From assembly GCA_022749755.1 (NCBI GenBank), contig CM040444.1:13912274-13976273 (forward strand): 64,000 nt of DNA, given 5' to 3'. A program made the position numbers and the translations under genes. How positions within the stretch are numbered: position 1 is the first letter of the stretch; each line of letters begins with the position of its first letter. Source of the DNA: Azadirachta indica (taxonomy: Eukaryota; Streptophyta; Magnoliopsida; Sapindales; Meliaceae). Shown one piece after another: positions 25,001-37,000 of the stretch. The notes under the pieces were generated by a model, which worked only from the letters and a program-made list of their open reading frames with translations, ran no database searches and was not told the DNA's origin.

Positions 25001-25352
25001 TTTAACAAAAAATGATTCTTGGCCTTTTCTCTTCATTAGAGAGTCACACTCTTCCACAACCTCGAAGCTACAAGCCAGCACCTTTTCCAGGAGACGAGTA
25101 CTGGAGCAGGTAAGACAGCAAACTTGATTGAATTAGTACCTTCTTGTTACATTGCACCTTTGAATCTCGGCTACCATCGAAGTTCGCATTCTGTAAATAT
25201 CCAAAATCTGAAGTCGTGTATAAAACTAAATGTGCAGGTTTAAAAGGAATGCAGGCCTTGTAGCATCAGGAGTGGCCAAAAATGTGAATAAAGTGAGCAA
25301 CCACATAAAAGAGACATTGGAAGACATTCTATACCCTTACAGAAGGAAGTAA
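22077..25352 (+). CDS. Uncharacterised conserved plant protein (208 aa)
   Basis: Five exons (22077-22281, 23153-23325, 24119-24182, 25040-25109, 25238-25352) join in phase to 208 aa. The first ATG is at 22077; an upstream in-frame TTG was not used. The N-terminus is polar with an asparagine run, then KGKSCKGC with a C-x2-C pair and LYYSSALKS. The middle contains VPRYIVGETELEAS and YGCVGYSVFLD; then a proline-rich FPGDEYWSRF and a C-terminal GLVASGVAKNVNKVSNHI helix ending YPYRRK. It has no signal peptide or membrane span. It resembles a small plant-only family, possibly the one catalogued as DUF8204, a name I recall but cannot confirm. No function is known to me. The second-exon acceptor is a tandem CAGCAG, so an isoform with one extra alanine is possible. 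Confidence 0.85.
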
Positions 25353-25662
25353 AGCTTTTGCTTTATCGCAGTTACATTGCGGAATAAGAAGGAAGTTTGG
25401 TGCAAGCACAGGCATGTTCAATATTCGTTTTGAATGAAACTATATTTTCCGATTGATCCGATGATAATTAGTAGTGTTTAACCATTCGGTAGGGGAAGTT
25501 AGCTGTTTGTCCTCGATTCACTGTAATAAACACATTATCCATATGATATATTATTATTGTATTTATTCATTTCATGTAAGTGAATACACTTCTTCCCTAA
25601 TTTTCAACAGGATGTGGATGTCTGAATAATTATTAATATTGATGTAAATTATTACTAATATA

Positions 25663-25688
<26 letters not shown>
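25663..25688 (+). repeat. (GT)13 microsatellite
   Basis: An uninterrupted GT dinucleotide run in the intergenic region. Confidence 0.95.
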
Positions 25689-25693
<5 letters not shown>

Positions 25694-25816
25694 AATTATG
25701 TAGTTTACTAGTAATTCTAATATTTGTTTTGATAACAGCATATTACCTGTTGCTGGTTGGTAGGAGATTTAAATTCCCTAATCAGTAGGTGAGGCTGGCT
25801 TATGTTGTGCCAACTA

Positions 25817-25852
25817 GCCAACGCCAACGCCAACGCCAACGCCAACGCCAAC
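25817..25852 (+). repeat. (GCCAAC)6 hexanucleotide repeat
   Basis: Six perfect copies of GCCAAC stand out in AT-rich surroundings and lead into caaacccaact. Intergenic; no function evident. Confidence 0.95.
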
Positions 25853-26168
25853 CAAACCCAACTCTAACTCTGACTGTTTTATTTTTTGTATTTTCTTTTT
25901 TAAACATTATAATTTTACAATCAACCGATATTTACATGAATTATCCGATGGGAATTTAGATAGGATAGTTATGATATATTTTAAACATCTCCAATCTACT
26001 GATATTTATATTTATATCAGGTGTTTACTAAGAGGTATTTAGATATGACGAGACATCTTTGCACAATATATGATAATGATGGTATATTTCAAACATCTTC
26101 GTACAATGTAAGTGTTAACTACCTCTAAATTCAAGGAATATCTATGTGTGGAGGGGTGAGAATCTACC

Positions 26169-26210
<42 letters not shown>

Positions 26211-26232
26211 ATATAATATAATATAATATAAT
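26169..26232 (+). repeat. Compound (CA)n(TA)n(AATAT)n microsatellite
   Basis: A CA run passes directly into a TA run and then into five-base aatat units. Such compound repeats are hypervariable and difficult to assemble. Confidence 0.95.
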
Positions 26233-26314
26233 AATAGAACAAATGATATTAATTTAAGGTTTAAATGTTATACTTTTAGTTCATAATTTTAATGATTGAA
26301 TTTCCATTAAGTTT

Positions 26315-26315
<1 letters not shown>

Positions 26316-26345
<30 letters not shown>
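26316..26345 (+). repeat. Poly-T tract of about 30
   Basis: A homopolymer of T; its length may be an assembly estimate. It could be the tail of a retroposed sequence on the minus strand, but no body was recognised next to it. Confidence 0.9.
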
Positions 26346-26346
<1 letters not shown>

Positions 26347-26840
26347 GAAATCAGTTATACTGTATATTTTGGATAACTAAATGTTTATTTAGACATAAAA
26401 CATGTTTATTCAATATACAAAATTTGTAGTTTTAACATTGCTCGTATTGAAATAACGGAGGTTTAGGTTATTATTTTATAATAGTTATAGAAAAAATCAT
26501 AAATATATTAATAAACACAGTTTGTTTTTGGTGTAGGTTAAAATATAAATTTATTATATTAATAAACATGTTTCATTAAAAAAAAAATTCATGAAATTTT
26601 TTAAAATATCGAATATAATAAACAGCAAAAATTTTAGTTATTCCCCTAATTTTTTGACGTAAACAGAAGTTAGTTTCTCTTCAAAATGGTAAAAATAAAA
26701 ATAAATAAATTCATAAATTTAAAAATATTATTATTGTAAAACATAATTTTTATAATTAAAACTTTTAAATTTCACAAAAATATCTACATAATATTTATTT
26801 ATTTGTTTTTAAATATACAAAACTCGTTTAACGAGGTGCT

Positions 26841-27296
26841 AAGATAATTGGAAGGAAGAAAGAAAGAAAGAAAGAAGAACAAGCAAAAGCAAACGCAAGA
26901 AGAGAGCATTTCAGGCCAAGGAACTGTTCAATCAAATAACTTCCCTTGACAACACAACATTACGAAGAAGAAGAACCAACAAATATCCTCCTCCTCCTCC
27001 TCCTCCTCCTTCTTCTTCCTCCCATTCCACTCTCATTTTTCGCCGCCTCCCATCTAATTTCATTTCGACGCGTTAACCAACTTTTTCACTTTTCCGATTT
27101 TAATTTCCCTTTTTTCTTTTCCTTTTCTGAAAAAAATCTCTATTTCTCATCCTCTTCCTCGGCGCGCCATTCTGATTGCTTGATCTTTTAACATGATGAT
27201 AAATTCGAAGTTTTCTGTTTCTTTACAGTGATTCGTTCGATTTGTTGAACTTTTTTTTTTTTTTTGCAAGAAGAGTTTGATTTGATTGATTGATTG
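26841..27296 (+). promoter_or_regulatory. Probable promoter and leader of the DUF1640 gene
   Basis: Composition changes at about 26830 to a purine-rich then pyrimidine-rich stretch: a GAAA run at 26858-26876 and a (CTC)n/(TTC)n tract at 26996-27023, typical of plant core promoters and leaders. An upstream ATG at 27192 opens a 12-codon frame that ends before the main start. The block tttctttacag at 27216-27229 could be an acceptor of a leader intron. Confidence 0.45.
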
Positions 27297-30200
27297 ATGG
27301 CTTTGTGCAAGCGCGTGGTTCGATTGGTGGCTGATTCTGGTCTTTCTTCTACTAGATTTCAAGCTTTGGATGTGAATCATTTCAGTGATATCGGTTATCG
27401 CCAGATTTCGCAGCTTGTTAAATCTAATGGAAAGCGCGCTTTTCTTGTCGATACATTACAACTGGTACTTGTTTTCTCGTTTCCGTTTTTATTGTTATTT
27501 ATTATTATTATTGCAAGTTGATGCTTCTCTTTGTTTCTTGATTAAACCGAGGAAATTAAATTCAAAAAAAACAAAAAAAAAGAGAGAGAGGGAGTTTGAT
27601 CATGTGCGTTGTTAGTTTTGTTCGGTTTTGGCACCGGCAAAATGCGGAACTTTTGTATTGTTTGGCTTCATTTATTTTCCCATCATCCAAACAGGATTAT
27701 GTCAAAGTTTGACTTCAAAGGATATTAGATATTATTTTGTTTATTGTTTTTATCGTTTTTCTTGAAGGTGAGGGGTTTGGAAGCCCAAGGTGTGCCATCC
27801 AAACAGGCCGAGGCAATAACAGCTGCAATTACCGAAGTTTTGAACGATAGTTTGGAAAATGTGGCTCATTCTTTCGTTTCAAAGGCTGAAATGCAGAAAG
27901 TAAGCCTTTCAAAGTTTGGTTTTCAATTTTGTGCACTAACTGTTCGGTGGTTTTACAATGAATTGGTGTTGTTGGAAAACAATTGTTTATTTTGAACAAA
28001 TGTTAATTGCAGTTTTGGAATATGAATTAGGGTTGATAAGGTTTTGATATATTTTCTTTTTCTTGTGTGTTCTTGGTGGTATGTAGACTGAGATGGTTCA
28101 AGAAGCAAATCTATCAAAGTTTAAATCTGAAGTGCAAAGTTCTCAGGTATTACTTGGTTTTAGTTATTTCATTCTTATAGAATGGTAGTTTTGGTAGTTC
28201 CTGTTAATATGATGGCATTCAAAGTTAATTTGAGCTTTGGTACTAGTTCATATTTAGGAGTCTTTCTTTTTAATGATATGATGTCATTGACTATGAAATG
28301 GTTCAGTGGATGAGGATGTGTGGTAATAGTAGCTTAAATTGAATATGGATGAAAGAATGTCCAAACTATTGAAATAGACAGCTTGTGTTTATTTCAGTTG
28401 GTATTCATGGTTTATTGAATCTTTAGAATGTCAAAAAATACTGGTTGGTATCCAGAAGAATTTCATTTGCCTGTTAAAACCGTTATTCATTGTTGCTTCT
28501 GGTAGGCCATTTAATGCAACAGTAGATGAATGATTGGGCATGTTCTCAAGGAAGCAATTATACTTGCCACAAATCTTTAAAATATTGTGATATAGTGAAG
28601 AAAAATAAGTACTGCTTGAGAATCTCACATCTAATTTCTAAAATATTTTTGGTCAAGATAAGTTCTCTTTTTAAAGCCTGCCCTTTTATTAAAGGTCATC
28701 TTTTTTAATATAGAAGACTACCAAACGCTTAAAATAAATCTTTGGTTTCCTACCATGTTAGGCTGAGGATGTTTGTTTTAGTCAATCTGAGTTGTGTTGC
28801 CCTATTTTGTACAACCTCCTTATTGGAGAAGTTCATATAGGCTTAGTAGTAATAGATGCGGGGTGCTTTGGAGGTGTTACATACCAGTAACTTCGGTGTA
28901 TTGTTTTGTAATGAGTAATGGCCTTTTGGTGGTTTTCAAAAAGGCTTATCAGGTTGAAAGATATTGGTTTTCCTCTTCGTGGGGCTTCTCTTCTCCAGTG
29001 AGTTTGAAGCTTCTTTATTATTTTAACTTTCTAGTTGACATCTGAAATTAGAATAATGTGCTCCAAACATTTGGTGTTACTGTAAATCATTTGGTTTTCT
29101 TTAGCGGGTTACATTTTATTCAGAACCATTAAGCTGTTGGGAAATTAATATTTGAGGATTTTACTGAGAGTGGCATTTGCAGCACCTTTACTTAGCTCCT
29201 TCAAGTTGCATTGTACTTAAAAAGTTGAGATTTAATGCCTTTTGATTGGCGCCAAATATGCAATGAAAGACTTGAGGATGTTCTGGCCCACAGAAAATTT
29301 ACTGGGGCTTAGTTTCTAGGCAGGGTTGGGGATGTGGTGGAGGAGCTCTTTTGCTTGAAGATTTTTATGTCTGTCACTCCACGAATGGGAAGGTGGCTTC
29401 CTTGTTGAACGACGGAAAGTGGAAAAATTCTCTTTTCTTTAGATACACTTTGCTTGTTTCCCAATATCTTTTTCTGCCCTTTGTGTCTCAACTCTTGATC
29501 ATTTGGGCAAAATAGCTTGCCAATATTTCATATATTCTTGATAAACTTTCCAAAACAGCTAAAGACAGTGGATGCTTAGGTGTGAGCAAATCAGAGCGGG
29601 AGAGGGCGAGAGAGAAGGTGTCTCTCTTGTCCCTAACTCTGCTACCTAATTCCTTGTCACTTCTATCTTAATAAGCATCTGAATTGGACAGTTCAGGTGT
29701 GGCTGAGGGAAGGTTGTCTGTTGCTATAAATAAATGTTCTGCATGGTACATATCTGCAAAGAAACACTCATGCAATCCTAGTTAAATTATAGCAGACTGA
29801 AATGCTTTTTCTAGTGGACCAACGTATTGGGGGAGGAAGTCGGAATTTCCATTGAGAATCCACATTGGATGGGAGAAATTCAAATTGTATGGAGAAAACT
29901 AAAAAGTAATACAATGAGGGGAGACTAGAAATATGATTTGCTTTGCTGTTGATGGAACATTATAAAGTTTCTAATGGTTTTAGAATAAAACATTCTATCC
30001 AATACATACACAAACACCTATAATCTACAGGACTCCTCTCCTCCTGAAATCTGATGATGTTGGGAGCTTCAGGACACAAAATTTCCACTGTATGGCACTT
30101 TTATAAACAATTAGAAGAAAATGCATTGTTATTTCTTTAAATTGTATGCCCCATTCTGTGGATGATCTACATTTTTATGACTTTCACTTGCCTGCCAGCA

Positions 30201-31320
30201 TGACATTTGTTTAATTTTCCTTTGTTCTTTTTGCAAAGTAGAAAGCATGCAGCAATTACATAGGATGTGATTAAAATTGCACAAGCATGTACTTGTATAA
30301 CTGTATCCTGATGTCTAGAATTGTGAGCATTGTTGTATCTGAAATCTTACATCCACGTCAAAACACAGCCCTCGTTTTCGCATCTATATTTTATACAGAA
30401 TTCAGCTTCAGACATTTTATTGGCTGAAATTTCCAATTTAGGATTTATATTTATGTGTCAATCTATCTTATCATCTTGCTGTATATGTAATATTTTATGA
30501 AGAAACATTGTAATTTTTTTTTATCCTGTTGCCTGAGATAGATTAGTAATGAACTTTAAATTTATTTTCTGTTGTTGCTATGCTGAATGTGTGTACATAT
30601 GCATGAAAAAGATGTTACTATTTTTTCTTGATAAAATGTCCCTGAATGATTCTTGACACTGGTCTATCAGTTAATTCCAGTACCAGTATCTCTGGTTATT
30701 GTTGATTCTTTGTGAGCAAGCCTATATAATTTGCTTGCAGGAGCATCATTTTTCCATGTTGCAACGTGAAACTGAGAAACTTAGAAGTGACATAGAGAAA
30801 ATGCGCAGCGAACTGAGGTTTGTCTTGTAAATTGCTGGATTTTGGCAGTCGCATATACTTTTTCCCTAGTGTTTTCAGTTACACTAATTTGCTATGAAAC
30901 AGGTACGAGATTGACAAAGTCACTGCTGGGCAGCGTTTGGACTTAAATCTTGAAAGAGGGTAAGAGATCAGTCAAATTTAGCTCTTTGCTATTCATGATA
31001 TCTTTCTTCTGCTGCTTTACTTTTTATCCATAACTGAGTGCAGGCGTATACGTGATGAGCTAGCAAACCAGAATGCAGAAACCACCAACCTCACAAATAA
31101 ACTAGACAGAGTGAGTTTTATGATTTCGTCGGAGGAATGGTTGCTTTATTTACTTTGATTTATGGCATTAAACATGGGACTTTTTGGATTTTATCTGCAG
31201 GAAATTCATGCATTAAGAGCCCAGTTAGAAGCAGCTAAATATGATGTGATCAAATACTGCATAGGTACCCTTGTCTCCATTTCTGCCGTTGGGCTTGCTG
31301 TAGTCCGCATATTGATGTAA
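27297..31320 (+). CDS. Mitochondrial coiled-coil DUF1640 (MCUR1/CCDC90-like) protein
   Basis: Seven exons (27297-27464, 27768-27899, 28087-28146, 30741-30817, 30903-30959, 31044-31110, 31201-31320) join in phase to 226 aa. The N-terminus is basic and lacks acids at first, as in a mitochondrial presequence. Residues 45-100 hold FLVDTLQLVRGLEAQGVPSK and AEAITAAITEVLND, the diagnostic DUF1640 head. Residues about 105-195 form a charged coiled coil, and residues about 206-226 one membrane helix reaching the C-terminus (YCIGTLVSISAVGLAVV). Animal relatives MCUR1 and CCDC90B and yeast Fmp32 are inner-membrane proteins linked to calcium uniporter or respiratory-complex assembly; the plant role is not settled. 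Intron 3 is 2.6 kb, much longer than the others, and no gene was found inside it. Confidence 0.92.
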
Positions 31321-32066
31321 GATTTCATAGTTTGAGGCAATTGATGTGACATTGAAATACTAATTTCCATTCTTTTCTGGCCGCTTGTAGCCTGAAAAAA
31401 AAAATGGATATACTGTCAATTGTAATGAGATAAGTTTTGTTCCTCTATGAAAGAGGCAAAGTCAAGTTGGTCAGAACAGTTATCAGTTAGTGTGTTGGAC
31501 AAGCTTAATTTGTTTTAGGCTAACACTTTCACGTGATGTACTTAAAGCCTGTGAGAGGCTACTACACCCTTGTTTTCAGAAGTATAATGCTGCAAGAGGA
31601 GTAGAAATTACTTGCTCTCAAAAAGTGGTGCCGTTTTAATGCACGTAGTACTCGGTATTTTGAAGGTGTTGCATCATAATCTGAGTCGTTGGGGAGAAGC
31701 CATCCATGGCTTAGTAGACATAAAAGTTGAAGTATAGAATTTGTTTATCTTTCGCCTTCAGTCTGCAGCATTATCCTTTGAAAAGTCATTTTCTTTTAGA
31801 GTGATTGATTAATGAACAACATTGGAAGTTTAACAATAAATAGACCTGGGTTTCTATTGGTGTATGTATTGTTTTATGATTTCAGTCCTCAACTACTTCC
31901 ATCTTGATTATATATTGTAATTTCACTTTCAGTACCATGTTCATCACTATAGCTACTGAGGACAAACTTCGTTGTATTGCACTAATGATACAAATCTCAA
32001 CTACTACATTTTGGTTAGTCGGTCTGAAAATGGATGTTATGTTTTCCCTCGTATTCTCTTCACTCA
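31321..32066. other. 3' untranslated region and flank of the DUF1640 gene
   Basis: Mixed-composition DNA probably holding the 3' untranslated region. No other gene found. Confidence 0.4.
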
Positions 32067-32229
32067 GGTGTTTTCCACTTAAAAAAGTAAGCTACTAAGC
32101 TTTTAGTAAGTTTTTAGTTTAGGGCTTATGAATTTGATGGCGATGTGGGGTGTTTTCCACTTGAAAAGTAAGTTACTAAGCTTTTAGTAAGTTTTTCGTT
32201 TAGGGCTTATGAATTTGATGGTGATGTGG
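32067..32229 (+). repeat. 82-bp direct tandem duplication
   Basis: Two copies, starting ggtgttttccactt at 32067 and 32149, differ at only a few positions and share the block cttttagtaagttttt and tttagggcttatgaatttga. The high identity points to a recent duplication. Confidence 0.85.
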
Positions 32230-33552
32230 ATGGATTAGTTGAGAAATATGTTCGATATACATTCTTGTTATATTGTAATGATGTGAAAGTTTGCACAATC
32301 CTTAATCCGTAGACATAATGTTAATTGGTCATCATCCAATCTGCTCTTTGTTTTCGAGGATAATTGCTGGCATTAACAATTATTTTAGATGTGTAAAATA
32401 ATGAAACAATTCAAACGCTGCCAAGGATTAACATTCCAATCTACAGCACCAAATTGAGATTTGTGGGTTTGGTGCTAGTCGGTTGGTAAATTTTTTAGGA
32501 TAAGTATAAAAAGGTTAGCTGGATGATTCATTAATTAAATATTAAGTTAAAATAATAAATTATTTTTGAAAGTTATTCGCTAAACTAATTTGATTTAATA
32601 GCAAATTGTTATGGCAGATTGTGTTTATCAAACATTACAACCTATTTGATTTATATAATACGTTTTAGATGCCAAATTTAGATCATGGAATCTGTATACA
32701 ATCAGTTAGTACCAAAAGTGCACATTAGCTCAGGCTTGGCAAGCGTGACTAGAGACGGTAGCACAAGACCGCTTTTAATTCTTCGGCAGCTGTCGAATTC
32801 CTTCACTCACTTTTTTTTTTTTAAAATTTTTTTACTTTTTTTTTTATTTTTAAATTTCAGTGTTTTGGGTTCTTGTAAATGTTCAAATAAGGACAAAATT
32901 TTAGATTTATTATGATATTCCTTGAATAATTTATATATATGAAAGATTTGGGGGATTAGCACACCACGTCAACTACGTCTTAATTCAACAACATTTTGTT
33001 ATAAATATTATTTATTTCAAATTATTATCAATTATAAAAATAATTATGACAATGGTAAATATATGTATATATAATTTAATTCGATTAATTAATGGTTCAT
33101 AAGAAGTCTTCTAAGGAACAATTTTCTATTAAATATTGTTGGTCGATTTTAAAAAATTAGTCTTTTGTCTCTTTGAAGTGGATACTCAAGCAGAAGGACT
33201 TTTTATACAAAGTTGCTAAAAGTTTCAAATCTATATATTAAAACTAAAAGGAATGATAAATATTTAAATTATTCATTTTTTATAATTTTATATGATAATT
33301 TTTAAATGTGTATGTATATCTATCTATCTGATGATGATCAGATCGATGGTTAACATAAACCATAGAACAAATATTTATTTTAAATCCCTAATTAATTCAA
33401 GGTTTATAAGAACCTCCAATCCAATGTGTCCAAATTTTATTGTTTTGTTCAAAAATAAAAACAAAGAAAACAGAGCACCATGCAAGTAATAATAAAATAA
33501 GACTTTCAATTTTTATATAAATAACGACCCAAGCAACCGGAGCTCCGATTCT
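32230..33552. other. Intergenic DNA between convergent genes
   Basis: The flanking genes converge here. The DNA is AT-rich, apart from a short GC-richer patch at about 32690-32800 with an open frame that begins MESVYNQLVPKVHISSG; no family was recognised. The 3' untranslated region of the P450 gene on the minus strand probably occupies the last 100-300 bases. Confidence 0.4.
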
Positions 33553-34421
33553 TCAAACGATTTTCGGTGGACAACTCAATCGGTAACTCGGCACAGCAAC
33601 GAGTCGTCTCGCTCTCGGCGCAGTGAGTCCAAACATATCATTCATATCAAGCTCAGTTGGTTTCATCCCATCAGGCAATTCCCAATTAAAACAGTGAAGC
33701 AAATGACCGACAGACAATTCCAATGCGTACAACCCGAGTTGCATACCCGGACACGACCTCCGACCCGACCCGAATGGTATGTACTCAAAGTCTAGCCCTT
33801 TAAAATCTGGTGCTCCCTCGTCCAGAAACCTACTGGGTTTAAACGTATCCGGATCTTCCCACGCAGACGGGTCTCGCCCGATAGCCCATGCATTGATCAT
33901 GACCCGAGATTTGGCCGGGATTCTGTACCCGGAAACGACGGCGTTCTCGGCTGTCTCATGGAGTAGGAGAGGGATTGGCGGGTGAAGACGGAGGGTTTCT
34001 TTGATGCAACACTTGAGGTAAGTGAGGTTTTCGAGGTCTGATTCGTGGAGGATCCGGGTCAACCCGACTTTGTCGGTGAGTTCTTGCTGCACTTTTTTGA
34101 AGTCTTCTGGGCTCTTCATTAGCTCCGCCATTGCCCATTCGATTGCAGAGGCTACTGTTTCAGTTCCTCCGAACATCACGTCCTGTAAAAACATTAATCA
34201 AACAAATTATTAATTAAATATTTTAATATCAAGCTATAGTGCCTGCATGCATTTATCAATCTTTTTTACTACGTAAAACTTAAATATAAAAATTAATAAT
34301 ATTTATCTTGAAATTTTAAGGTAAAGTTTTAAGTTTTAAGGTTAATTCAATAGCACTCGTTATATTATGATATTTTTAGAAAGTAAGTTATACTTTTAAT
34401 TTTATTTTTTTTTATTTTGTG

Positions 34422-34454
<33 letters not shown>

Positions 34455-35805
34455 ATGATTATATCATGCAATTCACATGGTAAAAAATTACAATATAACA
34501 GCCAAAAATCACAAACGTAATTCAGTATGATAATTGTAAAAGACAATATAAACAAGTGAATTCAATAATTGGACAATAATTTTTCAGTAAATAAATTATT
34601 TCAGAATTTCCTACCATATATTTTAAAATTTAAATTTTGGAAATGACAAGATTAGATATTTTTATTAATACCCCGTAATTATGCAATCTTATTTTATATA
34701 TATATAAGTGTGTGTACTTGGAGAGAAATATTATTTCACCCATCACTAAAATTTTGCTTATAATTTTAGTGTGAATAAAATTAAAATAATATTTACACCT
34801 AACTATCTATTTAGTAAAATAATTAAATAAATTTTTGAGAGAAATGTTATTTTAATTTCTTTTTCTTTTTCTTACCATGATGATGGCTTTGATATGATCT
34901 CTGGTGAGTTTAATGGCGGACTGTGAATCGTCTCCATCTCCTTTCACAGCATCTTCACTGTAAAACACCATTAATTCATCTACCATATCTGTATCTTCAA
35001 CTTCGCTTCCATTTTTTATTTCCTTACTGATCATCTTCTTCTTCATGTGTTCATCGATAATGGAATCGATGAATCCGTCCAACGACTGCCGTGCCTTCGC
35101 CAGCCTCCGGTTAAATTCTCCGGCCTGAATCCAACCCATCCATGGAATAAAATCCGCCATGTTAAAAGCTCCGAAAAGCTTCGAAAATTCCTGCATAATC
35201 TTCACAAACTCGTCTTGCCCTTCGTGAGAAAACGACCCGAATGCAGCCCTGTATATTATATTCCTCGTTAAAGAAAAAACCAACTCGCCGATATTAACAG
35301 GCGAACCGGTTTTCTGCGTCACGGTTTGGACCGTCGAGTCGACTTCTTCACGTACGGACGCCCAGGACTCAGCCCGTTTACGGCTGAAGAGCTTCATGAC
35401 GCAGAGTTTACGCATTTGACGCCAAAATGGGCCGTAGTTAGCGAACGCCATGTCGACTCTGTCGTACGTCAAATACGTTATGGCGACGTTCGCCGGCCGG
35501 TTTGCGAAGACACTGTCTTGAACCTGGAGGACTTCTCTGGCCATTTCCGGCGTCGACACCGCTACAACATGAATAACTCCGATCTTGAGATGAAACAGGC
35601 CGCCATACTTCTTGGCTAGTCCGGCTAAACCACGGTGAGTCAGCTGGTCCATCATGGTCATGTTGCCGATGATCGGAAGCCCTTTCGGGCCTGGAGGGTA
35701 GGGGAGTTTCCTGCCGAAGGTTTTCAACAAGAAGAGAGCCAAAAATAAGAGGGGAAAAACGATGAAATAATAGGGTGAAGACTGCAGAATTTGCAGAGAA
35801 TCCAT
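33553..35805 (-). CDS. CYP84A: Ferulate/coniferaldehyde 5-hydroxylase, CYP84A cytochrome P450
   Basis: Two exons (35805-34876 and 34182-33553, minus strand) encode 519 aa; the family is about 520 aa. An N-terminal membrane anchor (YYFIVFPLLFLALFLL) leads to the hinge PYPPGPKGLP. The I-helix motif is GGTET at 315-319, ExxR is KETLR at 371-375, the meander is FKPSRF, and the haem loop is FGSGRRSCPG at 447-456 with Cys454. CYP84A enzymes sit on the endoplasmic reticulum and hydroxylate coniferaldehyde or coniferyl alcohol at C5 with a P450 reductase, committing monolignols to syringyl lignin and sinapate. The single intron near the I-helix is where this clan normally has it. The ATG at 35805 was chosen because MDSLQ opens the family; a longer frame to 35853 is untranslated leader. 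The TATA-like box is at 35868. Assignment rests on family resemblance and is strong. Confidence 0.93.
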
Positions 35806-35867
35806 GACTGATGAGTTGCAGAGAATTACTGGTTGATTGGCAAGAAGAAGCAAGGTTTGTATGCTAT

Positions 35868-35874
35868 GTATATA
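35868..35874 (-). promoter_or_regulatory. TATA-like box of the CYP84A gene
   Basis: On the minus strand the sequence ttctatatacatag lies about 63-70 bp upstream of the ATG, which would place the transcription start near 35838 with a leader of about 30 bases. Confidence 0.5.
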
Positions 35875-35880
35875 GAAGGA

Positions 35881-37000
35881 GTTGAAGAGACAGATATAGA
35901 TATGGTTGTATCAATAAGTTAATGTCTAAAAAAAATTGATAATAATAATATCAGAGATTTTTCACCATTTTTAGAATCTGTTTTTCGAGTAGCAATTAAT
36001 TTGCTGTATAATTATGTACGTAATATAATTAAATTAAGTTTCACATATTTTTGGCTGATAAAATATATATATATATATATATATAATAATATGTGACATT
36101 GTCATCTTTTAAAATACTGTTAAAACTTCTTTAAAAATTTTCGATTTTAATCTTAGTTGAAATTACATAAAGCTACAGAAGTTGTTTCTAAGTTCTTCAC
36201 GCATCATCTGTAGAAGGAAATTATCTGTTACATCCCTGTTGTTTAAGGTAATTGTCACATTCTTCTTTCTTTTTGTTTTTATCCAAAAAAATTCTAAATA
36301 TCCTCGACTGGTTTTAACAGATACTTCTTGGAGTTTTGACATTTTAATTCTATTACATAAAATGTTTGGAGAAAGACATACATATCTTTCCCAAGTTGAC
36401 TAAATCCCGTTAATTGAAATGACCAAAACACTCTTAATATCTTCACTCTATAAAAAAGAGAAAAATTGAAAATTTTGATTTAACCTAAATTTAATGTTTC
36501 AAAAAATTAAAACTTAATTAAATAATTAAAGAAGATAAATTTTTTACAAGATTTTGAATTATTTATCTAAATTTCGTGCAAGTGTACCAAATCTCTAATC
36601 CTTAAATAAAGGAAAAAAGATTAAAAAGTTAATAGCATAATCTTTTTTAATGAATTAAAAAAATTAATTTCAATTGATTAAAACTAAAAGAAAAACACAA
36701 ATAAAATAACAATAACAAAACAACTATAAAAATTTGACGTTCATCGTTAATTGACAATTCATATAATACATTTTTAGATTACCAATTAAAGATTCACATA
36801 ACCTTTGGTGGTTGTTTATTATTATTGTTTTATGGTATTTTTTAATTAATTAACAAATCATATTTAATTTATTTTTTTTTATTCTTTAATTAATTAAAAA
36901 AATTAATTAATTAAAATATATATTAATTAATTATATGAATGACTCTTATACCACTACTTTGAAGACAATGTCTATCATTAGGATGCATGAAATATATTTA
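35881..37000. other. Upstream flank of the CYP84A gene, AT-rich
   Basis: Promoter-side DNA of the P450 with a TA run at 36062-36084. The rest is AT-rich, including attaattaatt-type palindromes near 36840-36940. No gene found. Confidence 0.45.

Larger units (their letters stand above)
25353..26840. other. Intergenic DNA rich in simple repeats
   Basis: The 3' untranslated region of the preceding gene is followed by AT-rich DNA with several microsatellites, listed separately. No coding region or transposon protein was recognised. Confidence 0.5.

Noticed and set aside
26946..27191. 81-codon frame upstream of the DUF1640 gene
   Set aside because: It starts at a TTG, not ATG, and its leucine/phenylalanine content comes from the CTC/TTC leader repeat.
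28794..29045. 83-codon frame in the large DUF1640 intron
   Set aside because: No family resemblance and lacks coding bias; probably chance in intron DNA.
35806..35853. N-terminal extension of the P450 frame
   Set aside because: CYP84A proteins start at MDSL-type sequence; the extra 16 codons overlap the expected leader just below the TATA box and lack a family match.
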